Source: Bacillota bacterium
Lineage (GTDB): Bacteria; Bacillota_I; Bacilli_A; Izemoplasmatales; UBA1188
Assembly (NCBI GenBank): GCA_023410715.1
Contig: JAEYPN010000012.1
Span: forward strand, 1-64,000
Direction of reading: 5' to 3'
DNA length: 64,000 nucleotides
Positions within the stretch are counted from its first letter, which is position 1, and every line of letters starts with the position of its first letter. Made by a program: the position numbers and the translations under genes. The notes below the pieces were generated by a model. It made no database searches. It saw only the letters and a list, made by a program, of their open reading frames with translations, and was not told the DNA's origin. Shown one piece after another: positions 28,380 to 37,403 of this stretch.

Positions 28380-30296
28380 TTAACTAATTTTATCTCCTAT
28401 TTTTACTTTATCTACAAATAAAGCCTCTAAATCTTTATCATTGCTAGCACATAAAATCATACCTTCTGATTCAATATTTCTAATCACAACAGGTTTTAAG
28501 TTACACAAAACAACTAATTTTTTACCAATTAAATCTTCTTTTTTATAATACTCTTTAATACCGGAAACAACTGTTCTAACTTTATCTTTTGTATCAACTT
28601 TTAAAATTAATAGCTTTTTGGCATCCTTATGTTCTTCAACATCAATGATTTGACCTACTCTTATATCTAATTTATTAAAATCTTCAATTGAAATATAGTT
28701 TTCTTCTTTTTTAGGTGGAGTCATTAAAGCCTTAATAAATTCTACTTCTTTAACAGAATCTAAACGTGGAAATAATGGAGTTGGGTTTTGATTTACTTGA
28801 TATACTTTTTTTCCAAAGAAACCTAAGTTAACTAAACTTTGATCTTCAACATCAACATTTAATTCATTAAAGATTTTTTCGGTTGATTCAATTAAGATTG
28901 GGCTATATAAAATACTAATGATTCTAATACTTTCAGCCAAATAATATAATACATCATTTAAAATATCTTTTTTGCTTTCATCTTTAGCTAAAGCCCAAGG
29001 CATAGTTTCATCTACTAGTTTATTAGTCCTTGACACAAGTCTTGAAACTTCTTGAATAGCTAAAGATATTTTTAGCTCATCCATATTTTTCTTATTATTT
29101 ATAATTACTTCATTACTTAAGTCCTGTAATTCTGTAAAATATTTATTTAGTTCACTTGAAGTGGCTTTGTATTCTACTTTTCCATTAAAATATTTATTAA
29201 TCATAGAAATAGTGCGACTAACAAGATTTCCTAAGTCATTTGCTAAATCAGCATTTAAACATAAAACAAAATCTTCGGGAGTAAATACTCCATCATTACC
29301 ATATGGTAAAGCTTTTAGTAAATAATATCGGAAAGCATCTAAACCATATTTTTCAACAAGCGGTTCAGGATAAATAACATTTCCTTTTGACTTACTCATT
29401 TTGCCATCTTTCATCACATACCAGCCATGAGCCACAATTTTAAATGGAATTGGGGCATCAATAGCCATTAACATAATTGGCCAAATAATCGCATGGAATC
29501 TTAAGATATCCTTAGCCATGACATGAATTACTTCACCATCTAACCAATATTTCTGATATAGTCTATCATTATCTGAAAGATAACCAATGGCAGTAAGATA
29601 ATTACTTAAAGCATCAATCCAAACATAAATAACATGTTTTGGGTTGTTTGGCACTTGAATTCCCCAAGTAAAAGACGTTCTTGATACACACAAGTCATCT
29701 AATCCTTGTTTAATAAAACTAATAACTTCATTTCTTCTTGCTTCAGGAGAAATAAAGTCTGGATGGGACTCAATAAATTCTAATAAACGGTCTTGATATT
29801 TACCAAGTCTTAAAAAATAAGATTCTTCTTTTAATAATTTAGTTGGTCTACCACAATCAGGGCAAATATCATTTTCTCCAAGTTGAGTTTTCGTAAAGTA
29901 TGTTTCACACTCAACACAATAGTTACCTTCGTATTCTCCTAAATAAATATCATCATTATCTAAGAGTTTTTGAAAAATCTTTTCAACTATTTTGGTGTGT
30001 CTATCTTCAGTAGTCCTAATAAAATCATCATACTTTACATCAAGTAATTTCCATAAGGTTTTTGCTTGATCAGCAATAATATCGACATGTTCTTGGGGTG
30101 TTCTATTATTTTTCTTAGCATTTAATTCAATTTTTTGGCCATGTTCATCCATACCTGTTAAGAAGTATGTGTCATAACCTAAAAGTTTTTTATATCTCTT
30201 AATCGAATCGCAAAGACAAGTTGAATAAGCTGTTCCGATATGAAATTTTCCACTTGGATAATAAATTGGGGTGGTAATATAAAAATTTTTACTCAT
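28380..30296 (-). CDS. metG: Methionyl-tRNA synthetase
   Basis: Class I synthetase, about 638 aa from ATG 30296 (MSKNFYITTPIYYPSGK), which follows GGAGG; the longer frame would overlap the DJ-1 gene by 50 nt. HIGH-type motif SGKFHIGTAYSTC, zinc knuckle with CVECETYF and CPDCGRPT, KMSKS motif DGKMSKSKGNVI. The C-terminal tRNA-binding (OB-fold) domain begins near IEDFNKLDIRVGQIIDVEEH, so this is the dimeric form. Located after rsmI as in Bacillus, with one gene inserted between. Confidence 0.97.
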   Translation of the reverse strand: MSKNFYITTPIYYPSGKFHIGTAYSTCLCDSIKRYKKLLGYDTYFLTGMDEHGQKIELNAKKNNRTPQEHVDIIADQAKTLWKLLDVKYDDFIRTTEDRHTKIVEKIFQKLLDNDDIYLGEYEGNYCVECETYFTKTQLGENDICPDCGRPTKLLKEESYFLRLGKYQDRLLEFIESHPDFISPEARRNEVISFIKQGLDDLCVSRTSFTWGIQVPNNPKHVIYVWIDALSNYLTAIGYLSDNDRLYQKYWLDGEVIHVMAKDILRFHAIIWPIMLMAIDAPIPFKIVAHGWYVMKDGKMSKSKGNVIYPEPLVEKYGLDAFRYYLLKALPYGNDGVFTPEDFVLCLNADLANDLGNLVSRTISMINKYFNGKVEYKATSSELNKYFTELQDLSNEVIINNKKNMDELKISLAIQEVSRLVSRTNKLVDETMPWALAKDESKKDILNDVLYYLAESIRIISILYSPILIESTEKIFNELNVDVEDQSLVNLGFFGKKVYQVNQNPTPLFPRLDSVKEVEFIKALMTPPKKEENYISIEDFNKLDIRVGQIIDVEEHKDAKKLLILKVDTKDKVRTVVSGIKEYYKKEDLIGKKLVVLCNLKPVVIRNIESEGMILCASNDKDLEALFVDKVKIGDKIS

Positions 30297-30840
30297 GTTT
30301 TTCCTCCATACAAATCTGTTTTTCCACATTTTTTCTAGCATCTAGACCTAAAAGTCTTTCAATAGCTTCTAAAGCAAATGGTGTCACAAAATAAACACTT
30401 TTACCAGTAATGATGTTATCAGCCACGACAACACCTTTATTTTGATGAAGACCAGCCATAATGTATTTTTCAAATCCTGGATAACAAGTATATTTTTTAC
30501 CCTTTAAAATATCTAAGACTCCTAAGATGCTTGGGGCGGCACAGATTGCCATAATAAGTTTTTGGTCATTATTATACTGATTTATTAAAGATAAGACATC
30601 TTTCTTATCCTTTAAATCCATAACACCGACTCCACCAGGAATAAATAAAGCGTCATAATCTGTTAAATCTTTATTAAACATTTTATCAGCTATAATACGT
30701 GTTCCATGAGAACCGGTAATATCTATTTTACTACTAACGCTTATTAAATCAACTATTATTTTAGCCCTTCTTAATAAAGATACTGTACCAATAAGTTCAC
30801 TTTCTTCAGTTTTATCATTTACTAAAGCTAAAATTTTCAT
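30289..30840 (-). CDS. DJ-1/PfpI family protein
   Basis: 183 aa, a glutamine-amidotransferase-like fold. PGGVGVMDLKDKKDV carries the Gly-rich turn, and the nucleophile elbow is MAICAAPSILG with the conserved Cys of the DJ-1 group. Such proteins are linked to protein deglycation, glyoxalase activity or redox sensing; which applies cannot be read from sequence. It overlaps metG by 8 nt and follows rsmI by 1 nt, so it is in the same operon. Confidence 0.85.
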   Translation of the reverse strand: MKILALVNDKTEESELIGTVSLLRRAKIIVDLISVSSKIDITGSHGTRIIADKMFNKDLTDYDALFIPGGVGVMDLKDKKDVLSLINQYNNDQKLIMAICAAPSILGVLDILKGKKYTCYPGFEKYIMAGLHQNKGVVVADNIITGKSVYFVTPFALEAIERLLGLDARKNVEKQICMEEKHE

Positions 30841-30841
30841 A

Positions 30842-31693
30842 TTAAGACTCCTTTACTTCTTTCAAATATCTGTCATAAACTTCGCTTTTTGAAGTATTTA
30901 AATCTTTAGCGACCTTTTTCATCGCTTCTTTTAGTTCAAATCCATTTTGTAAATAAAGGTTAATATGATCTTTTATTGATAAATCAATTTTAGGTGTTTC
31001 TTCTTTTTGACCTTCAACAATTATAACCATTTCACCAATTAAATCGGTAAGTTCTAAACTTTCTTTTAGAGTTCCCCTAATAATTTCTTCATGAATTTTA
31101 GTTAACTCTCTTGCAATAGCGAAATGTCTATCACCAAATATTTCATACATATTTTTTAATGTTTCTTTTATCCTATGTGGTGCTTCATAAAAAATCAATG
31201 TTTCTTCTTTTGACATTAATTTTTGTAATTCTTTTTTTCTTTCACTTTCTTTATGACTCAAAAAGCCATAAAAAATAAATGGATAAGGTTTAATTCCTGA
31301 AGTAATAAGTCCAGTCAAAAGCGCAGAAGCGCCAGGTATAGCCACAACCGGTATGTCGTTCTCAATAGCTAGAGTTACTGCTTCATACCCTGGATCGCTA
31401 ACAAGAGGCATTCCAGCATCACTAATTAAACCCACATTATATCCTTGTTTTAATAAGTTAATTATTTTCTCTTTTTGAATGTCTTTATTAAATTCATGAA
31501 AGCTACCTAAGTTCTTCTCAATATTTAGCTTCATTAATAATTTGTTTGTTACTCTTGTATCTTCACAAAATAAAAAATCAACAACTTTGATTGTATCAAT
31601 AGCTCTTAAACTAATATCTTGCATATTACCAATTGGTGAAGGAATTAAATATAAAATTCCTTTTTCTTTTTCAAATGATTTTTGTCTATTCAT
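30842..31693 (-). CDS. rsmI: 16S rRNA (cytidine1402-2'-O)-methyltransferase
   Basis: Tetrapyrrole-methylase-fold enzyme, 283 aa. LYLIPSPIGNMQDISLRAIDTIKVVDF, CEDTRVTNKLL, GYNVGLISDAGMPLVSDPGY and FYEAPHRIKETL are the family motifs. It overlaps trmN6 by 8 nt. In Bacillus yazA lies in between; it is absent here. Confidence 0.95.
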   Translation of the reverse strand: MNRQKSFEKEKGILYLIPSPIGNMQDISLRAIDTIKVVDFLFCEDTRVTNKLLMKLNIEKNLGSFHEFNKDIQKEKIINLLKQGYNVGLISDAGMPLVSDPGYEAVTLAIENDIPVVAIPGASALLTGLITSGIKPYPFIFYGFLSHKESERKKELQKLMSKEETLIFYEAPHRIKETLKNMYEIFGDRHFAIARELTKIHEEIIRGTLKESLELTDLIGEMVIIVEGQKEETPKIDLSIKDHINLYLQNGFELKEAMKKVAKDLNTSKSEVYDRYLKEVKES

Positions 31694-32429
31694 CTTTATT
31701 CATCCCTAGTTTAAACATTTCTAGAATTTCATTAGTATATTTCCCATCTTTATGAACATAAAGAGGGGGTAATATATGTAGTGATCCAGTCATGCCATTC
31801 TTATGCGCTTCAATTAAAACCATTTCGGCATTAGTATTTTCTTTGGCATAAACAAGACGCATTTTCTTTACCGCAAAATTATATTTACTTAACAAAGAAA
31901 TAATTTCATCTAATCTTTCAACCCTATGAGAAAAACATAAGACTCCTTTATTATTTAATAAATAAGAAGCTACCTTAATCATCTCTTCTAATTTTAAGCA
32001 TACCTCATGACGAGCAATGGTTAACTTATCATTTTTATTAACATTACTTGTTGGTAAATACTTAAAATAAGGGGGATTGCATGTTAACAAATCAAAACTA
32101 CCAGCTTTATAAAGTTTTGGTAAATTGTTTACATCCTCATTTATGATGGTAATTTGAGAAGAAAGTTTATTATATTCTACGCTTTTTATTGCTAAATCAT
32201 AAATGTCTTTTTGAATTTCAACGCCAATTATTGTTTTTTTTGTTTTAAGAGACAAAATCATTGGAATAGGGGCATTACCTGTACACAAATCCATGATATT
32301 TTGGCATTTTTTATAAACATAAACAAAATCAGCTAATAAAACAGAATCCAATGAAAATCTAAAAGATTCTTCATCTTGATATATTTTAATGGAATCGTAT
32401 CCTAAAAGATCATGTAATACTATGCTCAT
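31686..32429 (-). CDS. tRNA1(Val) (adenine37-N6)-methyltransferase-like protein
   Basis: 247 aa class I SAM methyltransferase of the TrmN6/YabB group. It starts LLGYDSIKIYQDEESFRFSLDSVLLADFV, has the SAM loop DLCTGNAPIPMIL and the amino-methylase motif NPPYFKYL. It overlaps ricT in an ATGA junction. The target in Bacillota is inferred from the E. coli homologue. Confidence 0.88.
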   Translation of the reverse strand: MSIVLHDLLGYDSIKIYQDEESFRFSLDSVLLADFVYVYKKCQNIMDLCTGNAPIPMILSLKTKKTIIGVEIQKDIYDLAIKSVEYNKLSSQITIINEDVNNLPKLYKAGSFDLLTCNPPYFKYLPTSNVNKNDKLTIARHEVCLKLEEMIKVASYLLNNKGVLCFSHRVERLDEIISLLSKYNFAVKKMRLVYAKENTNAEMVLIEAHKNGMTGSLHILPPLYVHKDGKYTNEILEMFKLGMNKDE

Positions 32430-33286
32430 TCTTCCAAACTCTTTAATTCATTAAAGTTTTCAATATAATTATCTTCAATTGCCTTTTGTGAGAACTTAAT
32501 TTCTGAATTTGAGTATTCTTTAACTTCACCACTTTGTAATTGAACTTTAACTTTTTTTGTTAATAAATTAGATGAAACTACTTTACCAGTTCCATCTTTT
32601 GTGAAAACCTGAGAATTATCCTTTGGCATTTCTTTACGAGATTCTTTATAATAATCATCTTCATATTTAATACAACATAAAAGCTTATCACAAAGTCCAG
32701 AAATATTAACTGGATTCAATGATAAATTTTGATTTTTTGCCATCTTAATTGAAACAGTTTCAAAATCACCTAAAAATGTTTTACAACAAAGTAATAATCC
32801 ACATGGTCCAATACCTCCAAAGTATTTAGCACCATCACGTGTACCTACCTGTCTTAATTCAATTCTAACTTTAAATATCGCGGCTAAATCTTTAACGAGT
32901 TCACGGAAGTCAACTCGTCCATCAGCATTATAATAACACACAAGTTTAGCTCTATCTAGCGTATATTCACACCCAAGAAGCTTCATTTGTAAGCCATTCT
33001 TCTCTATTGCTTTTTGGCATTTTTCCACGATTTGGGCTTGTTCTTTCATGTTACGGTCATGATTTGTAATATCTTCTTTTGTTGCAAGCCTTAAAATTGG
33101 TTTTAATGAACCAATTACTTCCTCATTAGGAATTTCTTTACATTTTTCAACAACTTCGCCCATTTCATAACCACGAATTGTTTCTACAACAACTTTATCT
33201 TTTTCATTTAAGGTATAGTCTAGCGGATCGAAATAATATTTTTTTCCTCCTCTTTTAAATCTAATACCTACTACTTTTAAACTCAT
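32426..33286 (-). CDS. ricT: PSP1-domain protein RicT (YaaT)
   Basis: 286 aa. In Bacillus it forms the Fe-S-binding RicA-RicF-RicT complex, which works with RNase Y in mRNA maturation and influences sporulation and competence. The PSP1 domain is central. The Cys-rich GGIGPCGLLLCCKTFL and GLCDKLLCCIKYEDDYY motifs, presumed Fe-S ligands, are conserved. It ends in TGA overlapping trmN6 and starts overlapping the holB stop by ATGA. No ricA or ricF is in this window. Confidence 0.93.
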   Translation of the reverse strand: MSLKVVGIRFKRGGKKYYFDPLDYTLNEKDKVVVETIRGYEMGEVVEKCKEIPNEEVIGSLKPILRLATKEDITNHDRNMKEQAQIVEKCQKAIEKNGLQMKLLGCEYTLDRAKLVCYYNADGRVDFRELVKDLAAIFKVRIELRQVGTRDGAKYFGGIGPCGLLLCCKTFLGDFETVSIKMAKNQNLSLNPVNISGLCDKLLCCIKYEDDYYKESRKEMPKDNSQVFTKDGTGKVVSSNLLTKKVKVQLQSGEVKEYSNSEIKFSQKAIEDNYIENFNELKSLEE

Positions 33287-34263
33287 CTAGTACTCCTTCC
33301 TAGATTATAAAGCAAATCATCTAAAATCAATTTATCATTTATATTGAATTTTAATTTTGCCTTTAAATCTAAAATTTTTTCAAGGAACATAATGATTTGT
33401 TCCTTACTTAAAATATTACATAATTGTTTAATTCTCTTACTTTCACTTTTAAAAACAAAGTCTTCGTTTTTATAAGAGATATAACGTAGTAAATCTTTAA
33501 AATACATAATTATAAGTGATAAAAAAAATTCTTTTTTATCCTTATCTTTATATAATAGCTCACCGTGTTCATTTAAATAAATAACTAGTGAATCACCTTT
33601 TTCAAATTCTACATTAAAAATCTCGGTTACAAGTGATATGATTTTAAACATATCATCGTCATCAGCTATTTTAATCATTTCAGTTATATTGTTTGTATAT
33701 TCTGGTAAAACATTTACTAAAATATCATCAAACCCTTTTAAAACTAATTCCTGACGAAGTATTTCTTTATTTAATGGCTGAAAATTTATAATCTGTGATC
33801 TTGATATTATCGTCTTTAACATTAGATTTAGATTTTCAGTAATTAGTATCGCATAAGAAACTTGATCAGGTTCTTCTAGCACCTTAAGGAGGCTATTGGC
33901 TGAGGATGCATTCATTTTATCTGCTTGATTAATAATATAAACTTTAGGGCCTGGTTCTAAAGAACTCATGGCAAATTCTTCCATAAGTGATGTAATTTGT
34001 TCTTTCTTGATTACTCCATTAACTGGTTCAATAAAGTATATATTCGGATGAACAAAAGTATCTATTCTTTTGCATGAATCACATTTTCCGCAAGGTTCAT
34101 CTTCTTTACAATATAACATCTTTGCAAAATAGTATGCAAAATCTAGCTTTTTTGTTCCTTTTTCACCAACAAATAAATATGCATGAGAAAGACGACCCTT
34201 TTTAAAAGAGTTAACTAAGATATTCATAACAATCGGTTGACTCTTTTTTAAATCATCATACAT
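33283..34263 (-). CDS. holB: DNA polymerase III subunit delta'
   Basis: Clamp-loader subunit, 326 aa. The N-terminal AAA+ fold has a degenerate P-loop (VGEKGTKKLDFAYYFAK lacks the GK[ST] triad, as is common for delta'), a zinc module CKEDEPCGKCDSCKR, and the sensor 1 segment KMNASSANSLLKVLEEPDQ. The C-terminal domain is more variable. One-base overlap with tmk; tmk-holB-ricT is the Bacillus order without darA and yaaR. Confidence 0.93.
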   Translation of the reverse strand: MYDDLKKSQPIVMNILVNSFKKGRLSHAYLFVGEKGTKKLDFAYYFAKMLYCKEDEPCGKCDSCKRIDTFVHPNIYFIEPVNGVIKKEQITSLMEEFAMSSLEPGPKVYIINQADKMNASSANSLLKVLEEPDQVSYAILITENLNLMLKTIISRSQIINFQPLNKEILRQELVLKGFDDILVNVLPEYTNNITEMIKIADDDDMFKIISLVTEIFNVEFEKGDSLVIYLNEHGELLYKDKDKKEFFLSLIIMYFKDLLRYISYKNEDFVFKSESKRIKQLCNILSKEQIIMFLEKILDLKAKLKFNINDKLILDDLLYNLGRSTR

Positions 34264-34886
34264 TATAAGACCTCTTCAATAACCTTTATTGTATCCTTAA
34301 CAACTTCTTCAAGTGGTTTAGTTCCATCAATGTTTCTAAATCTTTCAGGATATTTTTCAAGCAATAATAAATAACCTTCATAAATCATGTTGTGAAATTC
34401 CAATTTTTCTAAATCTAAACGATTTACATCACGATTAGTTGCCGAAAAAACTCGTTCTAGTCCAACTTTTGGTGGAACATTAATAAAAATCGTAATAATT
34501 GGTAAAAATCCTTCAGTTGCCAATTGATTAAGCTCATATACTCGTTCTAAGCCTATTTTCCTAGCTATTCCTTGATACACAAGTGATGAGTCAAGATATC
34601 TATCACATAGTACTATTTTTCCCATCGCTACAGCAGGAAATATTTTTTCAGCTAAGTGTTGTCTTCTACTTGCCGCAAAAAGTAAAGCTTCTGTAATTGG
34701 ATCCATTTCAACATTTTCTTTATCGAGGATAACATTTCTTATTTGTTCAGAAATTTTTATTCCGCCTGGTTCTCTAGTTACTAGAACATCATAATTCTTT
34801 TCCTTTAAATATTTTTCGACAGCCTTGATTACCGAAGTCTTTCCGCTTCCTTCTGTCCCTTCAAAAGTAATAAATACACCTGTCAT
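34263..34886 (-). CDS. tmk: Thymidylate kinase
   Basis: Phosphorylates dTMP to dTDP; 207 aa from ATG 34886 (MTGVFITFEGTEGSGKTS), with GGAG 9 nt upstream. Upstream in-frame codons lack support. Walker A EGTEGSGKTS, TREPGG, and the catalytic DRYLDSSLVYQG are intact. First gene of the tmk-to-metG transcript; divergent from the metal ABC genes. Confidence 0.96.
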   Translation of the reverse strand: MTGVFITFEGTEGSGKTSVIKAVEKYLKEKNYDVLVTREPGGIKISEQIRNVILDKENVEMDPITEALLFAASRRQHLAEKIFPAVAMGKIVLCDRYLDSSLVYQGIARKIGLERVYELNQLATEGFLPIITIFINVPPKVGLERVFSATNRDVNRLDLEKLEFHNMIYEGYLLLLEKYPERFRNIDGTKPLEEVVKDTIKVIEEVL

Positions 34887-34958
34887 AAACATCATCTCCA
34901 ATAAATACTTTATACCATCAAATATTATCTCACAAAATTCGTTTTTTTTAAATAACAA

Positions 34959-34987
34959 TTTAAAATAAATTGCTTCTATGATATAAT
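34959..34987 (+). promoter_or_regulatory. Promoter for the metal ABC transporter genes
   Basis: Plus strand TTTAAA (34959-34964), 17-bp spacer, perfect TATAAT (34982-34987) preceded by TGA (extended -10). It lies 26 nt before the ATPase ATG. A repressor site for zinc or manganese could overlap it, but I see no clear palindrome. Confidence 0.6.
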
Positions 34988-35013
34988 GTTAAAGAAATAA
35001 AGAAGGTGAAAGA

Positions 35014-35688
35014 ATGAATTTAACAGTAAAGAATTTAAATTTTACATATGATTATCGTCCAATTCTTAAAGATATTAGTTTTTCTTTAGAAAAAGGTGAC
35101 TTCTTAATGATCATCGGTAATAATGGCGCTGGTAAATCCACTCTTATTAAATGCTTATTAAAAATTAATAAACCGCCTCTTAATTCGATTTTCTACGATG
35201 ATGAAGATGCTTTATTTCACAGACATTGGGATAAAATCGGTTATGTTCCCCAACGTTTTGAAAATTTTAATTATGAATTTCCAATTACAGTTAATGAATT
35301 ATTAACCTCTTCACAATTCAAGAAAAATGCTGAAAAACGAAAATTAGAGTTATTAGATGAATTAGGAATATTAGATTTAATTAATGAAAATATTAATACT
35401 TTATCGGGTGGACAACTTCAAAGAGTATTTATTGTAAGAGCACTTTTGAATGAACCAGAAATTATTATTCTTGATGAACCTACAGCTTCAATTGATAAAG
35501 TAAGTTGTGATTTCTTTTATCAAACAATAAATAGATTAAATCAAAAAAAAGTAACCATCATTATGATTACTCATGATTTTTCCTTAACTAAAGTTAATTA
35601 TACTCATGTTTTAGAATTATCCTCAATTAAAGATTTTAATTTCTTTACCAAGGATGAATATCTAAACTCTTTAAAGGAGGCTAAATAA
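35014..35688 (+). CDS. Metal-type ABC transporter ATP-binding protein
   Basis: 224 aa ATPase of the ZnuC/AdcC/MntB family. Walker A GNNGAGKST (about 37-45), Q-loop in VPQRFENFN, signature LSGGQLQRVFIVRALL, Walker B IIILDEPTASID, switch MITHD. It pairs with the membrane gene starting 1 nt downstream. The zinc or manganese specificity is inferred from the permease family. No substrate-binding protein is encoded beside it. Confidence 0.88.
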   Translation: MNLTVKNLNFTYDYRPILKDISFSLEKGDFLMIIGNNGAGKSTLIKCLLKINKPPLNSIFYDDEDALFHRHWDKIGYVPQRFENFNYEFPITVNELLTSSQFKKNAEKRKLELLDELGILDLINENINTLSGGQLQRVFIVRALLNEPEIIILDEPTASIDKVSCDFFYQTINRLNQKKVTIIMITHDFSLTKVNYTHVLELSSIKDFNFFTKDEYLNSLKEAK

Positions 35689-35689
35689 T

Positions 35690-36568
35690 ATGTCATTTAT
35701 TGAAGCCTTATTATCCCAAGCCTTTTTACAAAGGGCATTTCTTACGGGGTTACTTATTGGTATTTTAGCACCGCTTTTAGGATCACTTGTTGTGGTAAGA
35801 AGATTATCATATATAGCTGATACTTTATCACACGTATCACTTGCTGGTATATCTACTGGCTTATATTTAATCTCTTCATTAGGATTTGTCTTCTTAGGTT
35901 CACCAATGTATCTAGGAATCGGTTTTGCTATCATTGGGGGCTTATTTATTGAGCTTTTAAGAAACTATTATGATAACTTTAAAGAAATATCCATGCCCAT
36001 AGTAATGAGTGTTGGAACGGCATTAAGCCTCTTATTCATCTCGTTATCTGGTGGAGCAAATTCAAGCATTTATAATTATTTATTTGGTAGTATTTTGACA
36101 GTTAAACCAGGATTTTTGATTCTAATTATTTGTACAACAGCTATTACTTTAACATTATTCTTTGTGTTTAAAAAATATATTATTACCTTATGTTTTGATG
36201 AATCATTTGGCAAGATGCAAGGCTTAAATGTCCGCTTATTCCAAATAATCTTTACCATTATACTATCAATTGTAATTTCTGTATCAGTTGAGGTTGTAGG
36301 CGTCTTACTTGTATCTTCAATGATGATTATTCCTGTTGCTTCTGCAATGAAGATTGGATGGAGTTTTAAATCAACAGTAATAATTGCCATCATCTTCTCA
36401 GAGATTTCAATTATCTTTGGATTTTGGCTATCTTTCGCCTTTAACATTCCCGCAGGTGCAACGATTGTCTTACTATGTGTTGCTATCTTTATTGGTTCAA
36501 TACTATACAAAAAATGGTATGACAAGATACAAGTTAATAAACTTAAAAAGAGTATTGAAGAAAAGTAA
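35690..36568 (+). CDS. Metal-type ABC transporter permease (ABC-3 family)
   Basis: 292 aa, eight or nine hydrophobic helices of the ZnuB/AdcB/MntC family. LTGLLIGILAPLLGSLVVVRRLSYIADTLSHVSLAGI is the conserved family segment with the TLSHVSLAG coupling helix, and VGVLLVSSMMIIPVASAM a second one. AAAGGAGG precedes the ATG. A two-gene ATPase-permease unit ending in a terminator. Confidence 0.9.
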   Translation: MSFIEALLSQAFLQRAFLTGLLIGILAPLLGSLVVVRRLSYIADTLSHVSLAGISTGLYLISSLGFVFLGSPMYLGIGFAIIGGLFIELLRNYYDNFKEISMPIVMSVGTALSLLFISLSGGANSSIYNYLFGSILTVKPGFLILIICTTAITLTLFFVFKKYIITLCFDESFGKMQGLNVRLFQIIFTIILSIVISVSVEVVGVLLVSSMMIIPVASAMKIGWSFKSTVIIAIIFSEISIIFGFWLSFAFNIPAGATIVLLCVAIFIGSILYKKWYDKIQVNKLKKSIEEK

Positions 36569-36597
36569 AACCGTAAGCTTAAAACTTACGGTTTTTA
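36568..36597. terminator. Bidirectional terminator between convergent genes
   Basis: AAACCGTAAG (36568-36577) pairs perfectly with CTTACGGTTT (36585-36594), with TTTTT on the plus side and an A/T-rich flank on the other. It serves the permease gene and probably also the convergent lipoprotein gene, whose stop is at 36602. Confidence 0.85.
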
Positions 36598-36601
36598 TTT
36601 A

Positions 36602-37249
36602 TTATTTTAGTTCTTTTGTCACATCATTATAAACTAAGCTATAATAACTACCCTCATATTCAAGTATAAATGTTAATAATTTGTTAGGTATAAATTCATT
36701 AACAAAAGGATCATTTGAATTATTATATAATGTAAGTATTGATAAATCATCCTTATCAACATTTAATTCAAATCTATCCTTAAATGTTTCTATTACAGTT
36801 GAAAAGGTAAATGATAAGTTACTTTTAATTTTTATATAACTACTTAAGATCTCACATTTAGGGTCATTAGGATCATATCTGTGTGTTGGATATAGCCAGA
36901 TATAATCATATCCACCAGTATTAGTTAGAACCAAATAGTATTCAGGATAATTAGTTTCTTTTACAAAATCTTTTAGAACTTGATTATAAAAACTAAAATT
37001 AATTAAATCACTTTCTGTTACAAGCAAGTAGGTTAAAAGAAAGTCATTATCATTAGTTACAAAATTTTTCTCATTAATTTTAATAAAGTCTGTTCTTTTT
37101 ATAGTAGTACTTTTCTTTAAATCTGTTGTTTTAATAGTTGATGATTGATTTAAAGTTCCTTTTTTCATTGTTGTAGAGACAGAAGTTGTTTTGTTACAAG
37201 CTGCAAATAAAAAAATACAAAATAAAAACATTAGACATACTTTTTTCAT
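36602..37249 (-). CDS. Small Thr/Ser-rich lipoprotein of unknown function
   Basis: 215 aa from ATG 37249 after a GGGGGG stretch. Signal peptide with a lipobox-like FAAC, Cys18. Residues about 19-60 form a Thr/Ser/Lys-rich linker (TTSVSTTMKKGTLNQSSTIK). A globular domain follows, with several Tyr/Asp segments (TNTGGYDYIWLYPTHRYDPN) but no known motif. No His-rich metal loop, so it is not an obvious binding protein for the convergent metal transporter. Single gene with its own promoter. I do not recognise the family. Confidence 0.7.
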   Translation of the reverse strand: MKKVCLMFLFCIFLFAACNKTTSVSTTMKKGTLNQSSTIKTTDLKKSTTIKRTDFIKINEKNFVTNDNDFLLTYLLVTESDLINFSFYNQVLKDFVKETNYPEYYLVLTNTGGYDYIWLYPTHRYDPNDPKCEILSSYIKIKSNLSFTFSTVIETFKDRFELNVDKDDLSILTLYNNSNDPFVNEFIPNKLLTFILEYEGSYYSLVYNDVTKELK

Positions 37250-37294
37250 ATTCCCCCCCAATATTTATAAATATTTTTATTATTTATTAACCTC

Positions 37295-37303
37295 ATTATA
37301 TCA
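37295..37303 (-). promoter_or_regulatory. Extended -10 element upstream of the lipoprotein gene
   Basis: Minus strand TGATATAAT: perfect TATAAT (37300-37295) preceded by TGA, 45 nt before the ATG. The -35 region is poor, which extended -10 promoters tolerate. The same TGATATAAT occurs before the convergent metal ABC operon. Confidence 0.5.
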
Positions 37304-37373
37304 TAAATCTTTTATAAATGTTTTAGATTTTTTGTTTTTTAATCTTAAATTTTTATTATAAAAAATATTTTAT

Positions 37374-37403
37374 AAATAAAAAAAGAAGCTTTTTTTGCTT
37401 CTT
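37374..37403 (-). terminator. Terminator overlapping the truA stop
   Basis: Minus strand AAGAAGC (37403-37397) pairs with GCTTCTT (37389-37383) around an A-run, followed by TTTTTATT. The truA stop codon is at its base. Confidence 0.8.

Noticed and set aside
33283..34263. Loss of the P-loop in HolB as a sign of a broken gene
   Set aside because: Delta' subunits often lack a functional ATP site; the rest of the protein is intact and translationally coupled to neighbours.
36076..36525. Minus-strand frame of 149 codons opposite the metal permease gene
   Set aside because: Mirror of hydrophobic codons; the permease is clearly the real gene.
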